Below, piece by piece: positions 11,606-22,391 of a stretch of 64,000 nucleotides of DNA. This stretch comes from Pieris napi (taxonomy: Eukaryota; Arthropoda; Insecta; Lepidoptera; Pieridae). How positions within the stretch are numbered: the stretch's first letter is position 1; every line of letters begins with the position of its first letter. Both the position numbers and the translations under genes were made by a program. Where the stretch lies: NCBI RefSeq assembly GCF_905475465.1, contig NC_062256.1:1311662-1375661 (forward strand). Direction: 5' to 3'. Below the pieces are notes generated by a model that searched no databases, was not told the origin of the DNA, and saw only the letters and a list, made by a program, of their open reading frames with translations.

Positions 11606-13499
11606 GTAATTAATAAATACAATATACAAATATTGCTGTGAAAACAAGTTTATGAGAGAATAATACGGAAACTAACTATATATAACTTAAACCAAAAAAA
11701 GGATTAAATTATTATACTTTTCTATGCCACAGAACTTATGTTACAAGAAAGCTGGCAAGTAATTTTCTTGTCTTGCGTGTCTCCGATACATAAATGAAAG
11801 TTTCAAGGACAAATAAAAATAACTATGACCTCATGTTGTGAGTCATAATGACAAAATTGCATAATGTTTATATGTAGTTGTGAAATATTTAGGTTCATTA
11901 GTAATAATACCAAGTTTCGTTGCTTATTTTCCTTCACCAGTGTTTTGCAACATTAAGAAACAAATTATGTACTATCAATACATGGTTATAAAACAGTTTT
12001 TGGCTTGTTTTTCTGATTGCATAAAACCAAGAACTGCAAGGATTTTTATGTGGTTTTCAGAAGTGATGTATGGAATATGAATATTCGTTTTTGTTTAATA
12101 TCTCACATAAATATTTATTAATCCAAATTACGGTTTGGCTGTGCACCATTTATCCAAATACACTATACCTATACTGTAGTTGCAAGGGTTTGAATGATTA
12201 TTTGTACTGCTCTCTATGAAGGAGTTATTGACAGACCGTTATGGCAACTAGAAAAACCTGGACCATCGACAAATATATGCCAAGAAATAATTATAGGACA
12301 GACATGAAAGAACTAATTTCAGTATTTTCCGGTTAATTTTGATAAATTTATTTCATGTGTTTTTACTGTTCTTAAAGCAACAATATCAAAGACTATTTTT
12401 TTTTCCATAAAAAAATCATAAAATAGAATTGAGGTAGACACAACCCATCTCCCACCTTCTGCTGATCTATTTGTTTTCTGCATGAAGATATATATTTCCC
12501 GAAGCTGAAAAACAGGCCTAAAAGTATTTTGCTTTAAAGCCTTCTACTGTCGCTCAGAAAGATTATTTTTGACTGGTGGGAACGTACTAATAAAATAAGA
12601 AATCACCTAATGCCTGAGAAGTTCACTAATGGAGTAAATTATAAGAAAGCTAGTTGAAATATGTACCTGACAAATGGTTCATCAAAACAAAACATTTAGG
12701 TATAGTATATAAAATAAGTTAAAATGTGACCAAATAATAACAGCTATCTATCACTAGTTTTATATTGATAATTTAGAAGACAATAAATGCATTTTAGTTT
12801 TCTCTTAAGTTATCATTTTTGCAGTTGAAAATTTATCAGATAATTACTAAGAAATTAAATACTAACATAATTTTTAGAAAATAATAATGGTTTATCTAAA
12901 CTAGCCCAGAATTTGTAGAACGTGTAAAAATTCAAATCAAATCGAATCAATCAAATATAAAGATTTTCAATATATTGAAGTTTTAGATACTTATATGTTA
13001 ATCTTATATATATTTTGAACAAAAATTAATTAAACTCAATGTTACAATATCACAAAGACAAAACTACATTTATCACATAAAAAAACAATTAACAGTACTT
13101 TTTTAGAAGTAGCAGTAGACTAGAGATGTAAGATGCTTAATTATTTGTATGGGAAAAAAATATATTATCTAATGCAGCAGGAGTATACATATGTAGTGAT
13201 AATATTAATTATTTTTGTGAATACTTGTTTATTGTAGTACTACGCAGTAAAGTTAGCTTACTGTATGTTGAAATCATCTACTAAAACGTATGTTTATTAT
13301 CAACGTCACTTGAAGTCGCGAAATTTTTTTTGCATTGTTTATATACATCTCAGGGCTATAAGTTGTTTTAAAAAAATATACTAGAATGACTAAATCAAGA
13401 ATAATGAATACCAAATTCATCTAGAGGGAAAGCGTTACTTTTAAGGTTAGTCAACTGCAATACATAAACAAACAGGATAAATAGAGAATTATACGTACC
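11606..13499. other. AT-rich stretch without recognisable gene (probable Nup98 first intron)
   Basis: Only short chance reading frames are present. I see no family motif, no splice-linked coding series and no clear repeat here. It is most simply the first intron of Nup98. Confidence 0.5.
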
Positions 13500-13640
13500 A
13501 GAACTACAAATTTATACTGGTTATCAAAAAGTGTAATTGTAGCATTAAATTAGCAATCACCGATATTTTAATATTGTAATTTTTTAATAATTCCAGCTCA
13601 AAACCGAATTCACAACGATTAAAATTTGATAGTCAACTGT
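13500..13640 (-). promoter_or_regulatory. Candidate noncoding first exon and promoter side of Nup98
   Basis: The Nup98 start-codon exon has a good acceptor about 68 nt upstream of the ATG (around 11605), so at least one 5' UTR exon must exist further right. The best donor-like site I see on the minus strand is CTG|gtacgt at about 13499. The exon extent is a guess. This would place the Nup98 promoter within about 500 bp of the divergent HARBI1-like start codon. Confidence 0.3.
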
Positions 13641-14124
13641 CAATAGACAATCCAAATCTAGATGATATATAGTTAGCAAGTTGCTAGTCAACAAAATTAT
13701 AAACTACAGAGAGATATAGTGATAATAGATGGCCATCGTTATGACTCCATTTAAGACATAATATATTATTTTCAAGATGCTGTAATAGAACAAAGAGTCT
13801 ACGTCGTAGGGTATTGGATACCGAGAAGGTATCCGTAAAATAAAACGTTATTTCAGTTATAATATTAATGTTTTCTTCCAATAAATGTCCACTTGTTATG
13901 TACAACTAAAACACATTGAATAAAACATAAAACTCTAATTTTGTATAATATTCACAAAAAATTTATGTCATAAAGGAATGTTCTGTTCTACAGTTCTATG
14001 TTTATATTCCAACTCAGTCTGTAAACCTGTGATGTGGGCTCTGTGGTCTGTGGCGCCAAATGGTTTGTTTATAAATAAAACATCCAATCGATGTATTTAA
14101 TAAATAATTATTTAAAAAGTAAAA

Positions 14125-17100
14125 ATGAATTTCGAATTATTTACTAGCGATAGTGATAGTGATTTAGAAGTTCTAGCTATGCTATCGGACTGGGATAGTA
14201 ATAGTGATAGTTCCGATAGCATCGACGACGAGGATTCAAATAGCTCTGAAGAATCTGATGATGATAATACTTTTGCCGGCGACAATGGTATAACAGTATA
14301 TGGAGACAAACCAAATGGTGAATTACATACAATTGAAGAAAATAAAAATAACCCTTTGAAATTACGAAGGGTTAATTACATGCAAACTTTAGAGGATGCC
14401 GAATTTACTTTTACGTTTAGATTATCGAAGACGGTTATAGAGCCTTTGCTTGCTGAAATAATGCCCTATGTTCGGGTTACTTCTTCAAGGTGTGAGAACG
14501 ACATATATTGTAGTGTAGTATAAGAAAGATGATTTATAATTAATGGTTGATGATACCACATAAAAAAAAACTTTATAAATTTACAGGAATAATGGTGTAA
14601 CACCATTCCACCAATTATTATTAACATTAAGGTTCTATGCAATGGGAACTATGTTATCATCGGTTGCTGAATATGTGGGAGTGGCTAAATCCACTGCCTG
14701 TAGAGTGGTAAGAGATATATCATCTGCTATTGCAATGTTGTATGATAAATATGTATTCATGCATATGGACGGAATTGAAAAATTTCATAGTATAGCAAAA
14801 TTCCCAAAAGTAGTTGGTGTTGTTGACTGTATGCATGTCAGGATAGATTCTCCTCGTAAGTATTTATGGTTATTGGATAATGCTGTTGGAGTATAAATAT
14901 TTCATTTTTATCACTATAATTAATTAATCTAAAGTGTCATGATTATCATGGTGTAATGTTTTGCATCAGTCTTGCTTTAATTGTCATGGTTCCAGGTCAT
15001 GACATTGGTGCAGAATTCCGAAATCCTCAAGGACATTTTTCATTGAATGTCCAAGCAATCTGCGATGCTGATCTTAAGATAATGAATATAGCTTGGCAAT
15101 CTGGCTCTTACCATGACACTTTTGTATTTGACAATTCACCTTTAAAGGGTAAGTTAATGTATTTAATTTATTATTTAATCAAATGCCCTTACAATTAATA
15201 TACAATACCCAATACCTTCAGTACAACATGTATATTAGAAATATTTATTATTTTATTATTATTTATTTAAATTAAATAAACTTGCATTACCATAAAAAAC
15301 ATAGGCCGTATTTGCCAATGTCATGGATAATATAAATAATAGTTATATGTCATGTCATAGTTTATATACAACGGACCAAATGGGTGTATAAGTGCTAACA
15401 CTTACCACACTACAATAATTATATGTATGGTAGCGATTCTTAAAAGTGAAACAAAGAGTATGTCATTTTATTTTTATTACATCAACTATTTATGTATCTC
15501 ATAAATGGATTCCATCCCAATTCGATGGAAATGTGTCTAACTATGTTACTAAAATTCTCATGTGATTCTATTAAAACCCCTATTAATGTCTAGTTAATAA
15601 TAAAGTCACTTTAATTCCATACTTTAAAAATTACAAATCATATGGGTGTTAATTGTGATTATACACAAGTTATTGTTATTTCTATTAATTCATGTTCTGC
15701 AGTGTGGACTCTTTCCTCCTGAACTTTACATTTGAATCTGTTCTTTCCTCCATCCATTTCTTTTTTTCCTTTATTATGTCATCAGTCTATCACTTTTGTG
15801 GTCTTCCCACATTTCTTTCTGGAGGTCCTCTCCAATGGGTGGCTTCGTAAGTCCATCTTTTGTTTGTTAAATTTGGATATCTAGTTGGCAGTTTTTAAAC
15901 ATGAAACAGTTTGAACTACTGGTGTTTATGATTGTATGTTTATGGTTTTGATATTGTATATGGAATTTAATCAGTTACAAAATGAAATTACCTTTAAAGT
16001 GCTATTAGGAGCGTTCAAGTATTACGTAACGAATTTTTTTGTCTTTTTTAAAAACGTTACGATGCGGGGTGGGGATTGAATTACGCGTTATTGTTAATAT
16101 TATTTTCGACTTTCCAGTACTTTACACCACATAATAGTAACTTTCATGTATAAAGAGTCACTAGGTGGTCACGAAACGTTTTACTATACTTGGGTACAGA
16201 AAAACGTTACGAATTATCAGCTAATTATGCAGATATTTGGAAATATATTTTTTTTGCAGATGAATTCGAATCAGGACAGTATAAAGACTGTTGGTTATTG
16301 GGTGACAATGACTTTCAAAACAGATGGTACCTACTCACACCCATTTTAAACCCAACGTCAGAATCGGAGAGACGTTACAACGATTCTCATGCTAAAACGC
16401 GGACTGCAATTGAAAGGTAACGGTTAATTTTAAAGAGTCCTAATTTTTCAATGTGTATTTTGCACTGTCAAAATTGTCTCGTTTTTATTTATAACATGTT
16501 ATTTATAAATGGGGTCATGTGATACCGCCGCCCATGGACACTCACAATGCCAGAGAGCTCGCGAGTGCGGTGCCAGCCTTTAAGAATTGGTACGCTCTTT
16601 TCTTGATGGACCCTAAGTCGAATTGGTTCGGAAATACTTCAGCGGGCAGCTGGTTCCACATAGTGGTGGTGCGCGGCAAGAAATGCCTAAAAGACGCTTA
16701 GTCGTAGAACGACGGACGTCGAGGTGATACAGGTGGAATTTCGAATTCTGCCTCGTCGTTGGTGAACCTTCTCTATATATTCCTACTCCTATACTCTCCT
16801 CATAGAGTCAAGTTTAGGTCTAGTTCATATACTTAAATTTACGTTTACGCGGGTACATTCAAAAAAAACGATATACTTACATTATTTCTATACTAGCTAA
16901 TTTTAGATGACCATAAGTTTTTTTGAATAACCCTAACTTTTTTAGTTGACCCTAACTTTTTAGATGACCTTAACTTTTTTTAGACGACCCTTAGTTTTTT
17001 TAGATGCCCCTCACTTTTTTAGATGACCCTAAGTTTTTTTAGATGACCCTAACTTTTTTAGTTGACCCTAACTTTTAAGATGACCTTAACTTTTTTTAGA

Positions 17101-17874
17101 CGACCCTAAGTTTTTTTAGATGCCCCTCACTTTTTTAGATGACCCTAACTTTTCTTATATGACCCTTACTTTTTTCGATGACCCAAACTATATTTAGATG
17201 ATCCCAATTGCTGAAAAACTGATATTATATTTGAATAATTGTAAAATTAATAAAAGGATGCAAACTATTACGACTTATGGTACTGTAAGTGTCTATGGGC
17301 GGTAATATCACTTAACATCAAGTTTAAAAAAATGCCATCCCAATCTTGAATGATTCGACTATAGTTCAGTATCTGTTTCAGAACTCTAGAAGTATGGAAA
17401 CGAAGATTTCCCGTACTTGCCCTCACTTTAAGAGTATCATTGCCAGTTATACATTCAATTATAACATCAACGGCAGTATTGCATAACATTTGTATCATAA
17501 ACAATGTCGTGGATGTCCCGCCAGAGAGCGCAACAGATGAACAAGACTCTGGCAATATTGATAATGTTGCAAGTATAGAATATCCTGGCTTAGATACTGA
17601 CAATATTGACAATCAAATATTGGATGCGGGCGAACATTTTGAGTCTGGCAATTATATTTTGGACGCTGGCAATATTTTAGACAGTGAAGTGGTCACTGGC
17701 AATCAATTGGACGCTGGCAATCAATTGGACGCAAATAATATGTACAATGGCATTGATTTGCAAGATGTCAAAGATTTTGATACGCAAGATGATTGTCAAA
17801 ATCTACCAAGATACTGCTTTGATTCCAACGATTTTGATATGAGGGGTTTTGTTGTTAATAATTATTTTAAATAG
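14125..17874 (+). CDS. HARBI1-like nuclease (PIF/Harbinger-derived DDE protein), five exons, intact
   Basis: Exons are 14125-14489, 14587-14855, 14996-15148, 16260-16416 and 17382-17874. They join in frame to 478 residues with no stop. Residues 1-90 are an acidic Ser/Asp-rich extension. A helical DNA-binding-like part follows, with RFYAMG at 137-142 and a VAKSTACR helix. The DDE nuclease fold has D202 (GVVDCMH), D252 (SYHDTFVF) and E314 (TAIER), with LLGDNDF and LLTPILNP between them. VLHNICI lies near the end of the catalytic domain. All three catalytic acids are present. HARBI1 proteins are near 350 residues, so both termini are extended; the C-terminal tail is Asn/Asp-rich with repeated LDAGN units. 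Multiple introns loaded with younger repeats, and no flanking terminal inverted repeats, suggest a domesticated host gene rather than a mobile copy. That is an inference. Confidence 0.85.
15695..15850 (-). pseudogene. RTE-like LINE ORF 3'-end fragment in intron 3 of the HARBI1-like gene
   Basis: The reverse strand reads HWRGPPERNVGRPQK, a basic C-terminal motif typical of RTE-group reverse transcriptase ORFs. Stops follow immediately. It is short and degenerate, and antisense to the host gene. Confidence 0.5.
16008..16213 (+). mobile_element. MITE, GGGAGCG family, copy 3, right end missing
   Basis: Starts GGAGCGTTCAAGTATTACG after TTA and stops at AAAAACGTTACG without the right inverted end. 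It lies in intron 3 of the HARBI1-like gene, about 45 bp before the exon-4 acceptor. Confidence 0.75.
16515..16735 (+). repeat. Dispersed repeat (GATACCGCCGCCCATGGACA family)
   Basis: Common collinear blocks: GATACCGCCGCCCATGGACA, AATGCCAGAGAGCTCGCGAG, AATTGGTACGCTCTTTTCTT, GGTGGTGCGCGGCAAGAAAT. In intron 4 of the HARBI1-like gene. No polymerase III boxes recognised. Confidence 0.75.
16903..17207. repeat. Degenerate minisatellite in intron 4 of the HARBI1-like gene
   Basis: About 14 tandem units of roughly 20 bp of the form GATGACCCTAACTTTTTTTA, with variants in the CCC/CCT and TAAC/TAAG positions. A block of five or six variant units recurs in the same order (about 16940-17045 and 17060-17150), giving a higher-order repeat of about 120 bp. 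Confidence 0.8.
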
Positions 17875-17911
17875 ATATTTTTATAAACGATGTTGTTTTA
17901 TTTAGACTATG

Positions 17912-18159
17912 GAGCGTTCAAGTCACGTTCACGCCGTAACGTTTTTCTGTACAGTACTGTACCCAAATATAGTAAAACGTTTCGTGATTACCTAGTGACT
18001 CTTAGTCTTTATACAAAGAGGTACCATTATGTGGTGTAAAGTAATGGAAAGTCGAAAATAATATTAAAAATAACGCGTAATTCAACCCCGCCCCGTAACG
18101 TTTTACAAAAGGAACCCCCCCCCCCCCAAATTCGTTACGTAATACTTGAACGCTCCCCT
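17912..18159 (-). mobile_element. MITE, GGGAGCG family, copy 4, just after the HARBI1-like stop codon
   Basis: Both ends are present (GGAGCGTTCAAGT and ACTTGAACGCTCC), with CTA-like flanks. It begins 37 bp after the stop codon, so the HARBI1-like 3' UTR probably runs through it. Confidence 0.75.
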
Positions 18160-18724
18160 AGCTGTGCTCTGTGGTTCCCCATTAATTCGGTCGCACGATG
18201 TTTTATAGCCCAAAGCTTTTCTCAGTTAATACTCTTATAAATGCACAAAAAAAAATGTTAGGCTTGATATCGCGGAATTTTTTGTTGATATTGATGTCTT
18301 CTATAAAACTGTAGTATATCACTTTGCTCTATTGTCAATAGTTGTCGCAACGTATGCGATTTAGGATTTTTTTTCTCTTTTACACCTTGGGTACACCATC
18401 GTAAATTCATACATAACGTATCTAACTTTTTTGAAATAATATTATATATTATATTATTATATATAGCCTATGTTCATCAGGGAAAACATAGGATTCTAAC
18501 TAAATTAGTCCTGTTGTTTTGGAGCCTATACAATGCAAACAAACACATTTCCTCTGTATAATATTAGTGACATATTTGCAAACTTAAATCAATAGTTATA
18601 CTTTGCAAAATAAAAAGTTAAATTGTGATGCTCGACAAAGTCCTTAAAAAATAGCTCAACTGTTATGCATGGTTTATAAATCTCATGAAATATTGCGTCA
18701 TTCAGAGTTATCATATATACTTAT

Positions 18725-19010
18725 ATAGAACAGGAGCAAACGGGCAGGAGGCTCACTCAATTTTAAGTGATACCGCCGCCCATGGACACATCTTGCCAGT
18801 AGCCTCGCAAGTGCATTGCGGCCTTTTCAGAATTTGTACGCTCTTTTCTTGCCTTTTAGGACCCTACGTCGAATTGGTTCGGATATACCTACCGCCGATG
18901 GATAATCTAAATGCCAGAAGGCTCGTGAGTGCGTTGCCGGCGTTTTAAGAATTGGTACGCTCTTTTCTTGAAGGACCCTAAGTCGAATTGGTACAAAATA
19001 CTTCAAACCT
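18725..19010 (+). repeat. Two head-to-tail partial copies of the GATACCGCCGCCC repeat
   Basis: The first unit is about 18768-18885 and the second about 18886-19010. Both contain AATTGGTACGCTCTTTTCTT-like blocks. Confidence 0.65.
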
Positions 19011-19389
19011 ACTAAAAATAGTTGGCCAGCTTAGGATTATTGGGCGACGTCTTATTTCGACTGTATATTTTGATGAAAAATTGCTAGCAAAACCACGTGT
19101 AAAGTACTCTATAAAACGCATGAATCGTAAAATTTATTACACATAAAATACTGAATTGAAACAAGAATATGTTTTTCATACAAATTATAAATATCCTGGT
19201 AATATGTAAGATATCTTTTTATATGTTATGTATTATATTTCTCTTGAAATAGGGTTTCGGTATGTATCTTGGATAGATATTTAGGCTTGGTTAACCTAAA
19301 AATCATTCAAAAGGCCTTGGCGATGACGTAGGTACCTAATTGTCGAGTAGCCTTTCTACTTTCTAGTCTACTCTTTCCAGATTATGTTG

Positions 19390-19680
19390 TGCAGCGTTGG
19401 ACTAGTGGCTACAGCGTGCGACTCTCAACCCTGAGATCGTAGGTTCGATCCCCGGCTGTTGCAACAATGGACTTTCTTTCTATGTGCGCATTTAACATTC
19501 GCTAGAACGGTGAAGGAAAACATCGTGAGGAAACCGACATGTCTTAGACCCAAGAAATCGACGGCGTGTCGACTGGAGGCTGATCACCTATTTGCCTATT
19601 ACATACAAAATGATCATGAAACAGATTCAGAAATCTGAGGCCCAGACCTAAAGACGTTGTAGCACCACTGATTAGTATTA
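19390..19680 (+). repeat. tRNA-derived SINE (GTTGGCCTAGTGGC family), near full length
   Basis: Box A region TAGTGGCTACAGCGTGCG and box B GGTTCGATCCCCGG, followed by the conserved CGGTGAAGGAAAACATCGTG and GTCGACGGCGTGT blocks. It ends just upstream of the 19743 gene. Confidence 0.88.
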
Positions 19681-19742
19681 TTTCCAGATTGTAGTTTTAG
19701 ACTACTAAATCTCTTGAGTCAAGACTAACAATATTCGTTAAC

Positions 19743-21182
19743 ATGTCATTGAACCTGCACATAATTTCAGATATGGTTCGTCCATTACTTACAATTACTG
19801 TTGAAATCGACGGTCAAATCGATTTAGGTCAAGGTTGGCTACATCAATTTCCCATTTGGACACAAAAAGAAAAAAGATATTCACAATTCCTTCGAACTGA
19901 CGAACCCAAATCTTATACATTATCTCCTACTGTCGGAGAAGAACAGCACGATAACACCGCATTACAAAAACTTATAGACAGTATTAACATATCTTCGAAT
20001 ATAAATAGCTTGCTCGACATCCAATCTAAGAAAACGAAAGAATATCAAAAACAAGATAAAAAGGAGAAAAACAGCAAAAAGAAAAACAAGAAAAGAGGAA
20101 AGAAAAAAACTAAGAAATACACATCTATAGAAAGTCTTGATCATGATAAAATAAATTTGGACGATGTTTCTCCAAAGATTCATGTTATACCAAGAAAAGG
20201 AGTAACAAGAGCAATAGAAATGGAGAGAAGTAAAGAGATCAAAGCACGTAAAATTAAAGAAGATACGAAAATAAACGATTTCATCCAACACATTTTTAAA
20301 CAAACGCTCAAAGTATTTAATGATATTAAATCGAAAACAACGGATAGTAAACTAAAGCACGAAATTAATTCACTTAAACACACTTTCAATGAAAAATTTG
20401 GTAAATTTATATCAGAAACTTACAATCACACGCTAAGAACGAATTTAGGAAAACAGAAAATAATTCTTAATACAATTGATACATCTCATAAACTATTACA
20501 ACGACTTATTAATAATTTATACAAAGATATGAATAAGGAATCGTTAAGAACACCGCTTAATGAAGTTAATGTATTCCAAAAAGAAGTAGATCGCGAAAGA
20601 GATCTAGAAAATAAACATGCGTGTAAGCAGTTTCGTATATGTCACCTTAATGATGAATTTAGTGACTTTGTTTCTGATATAATAGTTGTTATTTTACTAT
20701 CAGATGATGGAAAAGTAAAACAGGCATCCGACGCTCTAACCGAGGCGGTTAAAAATACAAACTTTGATAACGTTCTTAATTACGATTTACAAAATAAACT
20801 CAAAAGCTATTTGGGCAATATAGAGAAATGGGATGCCTTCATGACGAGAGCTATGTTCATAGCTGTCAAAAGTCTAATAAAAAACAAAAATAAACCAATA
20901 GCGATTTATAATAGTCAAGACAATTATTTAGCTAATAAAACTATAGCTTTTCAAAACATTATCAATTTGGCTGATGAGAAATTACCCAAAAATGATAATG
21001 TCAACGAATGGGAGAAAATAAAAAAAGATTTGATCGATTGGAAAGAGGATAAAAATAAAGAACCTCTTAAAATAGCCGAGAATTTTGTTAGACATTTTAA
21101 AGAGAAAGTGTTGGATAAATTGGATTATGATGGCAGAAAGCAGTTTAATAAATCTATGGAGGTTTTATTGTCACATTTTTAA
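19743..21182 (+). CDS. Unrecognised lysine-rich helical protein, 479 residues, single open exon
   Basis: A 1440-bp uninterrupted frame with AT-rich codon use like the neighbouring host genes. I do not recognise the family. Residues about 95-130 are a highly basic KKxKKKNKKRGKKK-like stretch that could act as a nuclear or nucleolar signal. Residues 180-479 are predicted helical, charged and Leu/Ile-patterned, with a CKQFRICHLND motif near residue 290. A polyadenylation signal AATAAA lies at 21257-21262, 75 nt after the stop. The start is uncertain. The bases before 19770 (cataatttcag) look like a splice acceptor, so the true protein may begin in an upstream exon and enter at MVRPLLTITVE, or start at that second Met. 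There is no transposase, reverse transcriptase or viral motif. It probably belongs to a lepidopteran-restricted gene. Confidence 0.65.
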   Translation: MSLNLHIISDMVRPLLTITVEIDGQIDLGQGWLHQFPIWTQKEKRYSQFLRTDEPKSYTLSPTVGEEQHDNTALQKLIDSINISSNINSLLDIQSKKTKEYQKQDKKEKNSKKKNKKRGKKKTKKYTSIESLDHDKINLDDVSPKIHVIPRKGVTRAIEMERSKEIKARKIKEDTKINDFIQHIFKQTLKVFNDIKSKTTDSKLKHEINSLKHTFNEKFGKFISETYNHTLRTNLGKQKIILNTIDTSHKLLQRLINNLYKDMNKESLRTPLNEVNVFQKEVDRERDLENKHACKQFRICHLNDEFSDFVSDIIVVILLSDDGKVKQASDALTEAVKNTNFDNVLNYDLQNKLKSYLGNIEKWDAFMTRAMFIAVKSLIKNKNKPIAIYNSQDNYLANKTIAFQNIINLADEKLPKNDNVNEWEKIKKDLIDWKEDKNKEPLKIAENFVRHFKEKVLDKLDYDGRKQFNKSMEVLLSHF

Positions 21183-21256
21183 CATTTCTGATTAAAATCT
21201 CTTTACATTGTCGAGTTTTAATATGAATAATTTTAATCGCTACTAAGAAGATTAAC

Positions 21257-21262
21257 AATAAA
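21257..21262 (+). terminator. Polyadenylation signal of the 19743-21182 gene
   Basis: AATAAA 75 nt downstream of the stop codon. Confidence 0.5.
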
Positions 21263-21301
21263 AAATCTGAGAGACTACTCTTGTGAACTTTATGAAAAAT
21301 A

Positions 21302-21530
21302 TCAGTCGAAATCTTTAATCTTTCTTTTGCGAACTAGCGAACTGTGGAATCGACTCCCGGGGGGGTCTTCCCTCAGAGATACGACCTCCAAATGTTTAAA
21401 AAGCAAGTCTACTCCTCCCTCAAAGGCCGGCAACGTACCCACTAAAAATGGGTGTCTATGGGCTGCGTAGACTGCCCTTTTTGGTCGTCCCGCAAGCTCG
21501 TTTGCCCCCCTATTATATTTAAAAAAAAAA
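21302..21530 (+). pseudogene. 5'-truncated LINE ORF2 3' end
   Basis: Plus-strand frames contain RTSELWNRLP and, after a shift, SLKGRQR, the usual C-terminal landmarks of insect non-LTR retrotransposon ORF2. A second, reverse-oriented copy lies at 1185-1390. Confidence 0.65.
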
Positions 21531-22101
21531 ATCATAATAATGTTAACGATCATCTAACACTTGTAGACTATAAATTGTAAAAAACAGTTTTGCCAGGCCT
21601 TTAGTTTTTCATACACTTATAAATTGAAATATAACATTCTCGATTCCGATAATATCCATGTTTATATTCTTTATAAGTAACAGAAGTGTTACTAAGATTT
21701 AAGAAAACCACTACCCTTAATTTTATTTTAATTATAAGCTCAGGTTTTAAAAGAATAAAGCCAATTGAGACTTAGCTTCAAACAAAGTTTTTCATTTATT
21801 GTAACATCCCACCAACAACCGAACTTACATTTGTAACCAAACTTCTTAACCGATTTTTATGAATGTTTTTGTTATTATTTAGTAGGTCTAAGATACTTTA
21901 CATACCCCTATATAACCCTTTTACCATTATATGTTAAATACATATATATAAGGTAAATGACTGAATTTAAATTAAATTTTGGTAAAATTCGGAGCCACTA
22001 ACTCGGACACATGTTTGTTTCATTCAGTATTTTTTGATAACAGATGCAACTGCGAAATTGGACTCTATGGAAATAAAAAAACCATTAAAATATAACAATT
22101 T

Positions 22102-22107
22102 TTTATT
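22102..22107 (-). terminator. Possible polyadenylation signal of the ZAD gene
   Basis: AATAAA on the minus strand, 285 nt after the stop codon. It is the first such hexamer I find downstream. Confidence 0.35.
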
Positions 22108-22391
22108 TACATACTTTTCTCCTATGTCTATAATACACGAGCAATTTACAAAACAGATTGCTTCCAGGCTTGAATTAATATTTGTTGCTTTAAATATTTT
22201 TATCGACTATATGTACACTGTCAAACGCTTTACACAATTCACACACTCCCACACAATAAGTTCCATTCTTATTTTCATTGATGTCAATGTATCATTGTGA
22301 AGTAGATGCGGTTTAAATTCTATTAAGATTACACTTGTGTTTCTTGGATTACCACAAACAAATTTTAAAATTGTATAAAAAACAATAAACA

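Noticed and set aside
16190..16420. Open frame starting with Met before HARBI1-like exon 4
   Set aside because: Its first third is MITE sequence. The exon proper begins at the tttttgcag acceptor (16260), and the phase fits exon 3.
16903..17207. Interstitial telomere repeat
   Set aside because: Units are about 20 bp with T-tracts and a GATGA spacer, not tandem CCTAA.
17268..17612. Minus-strand frame of 114 codons
   Set aside because: Shadow of HARBI1-like exon 5, which is coding on the plus strand (VLHNICI).
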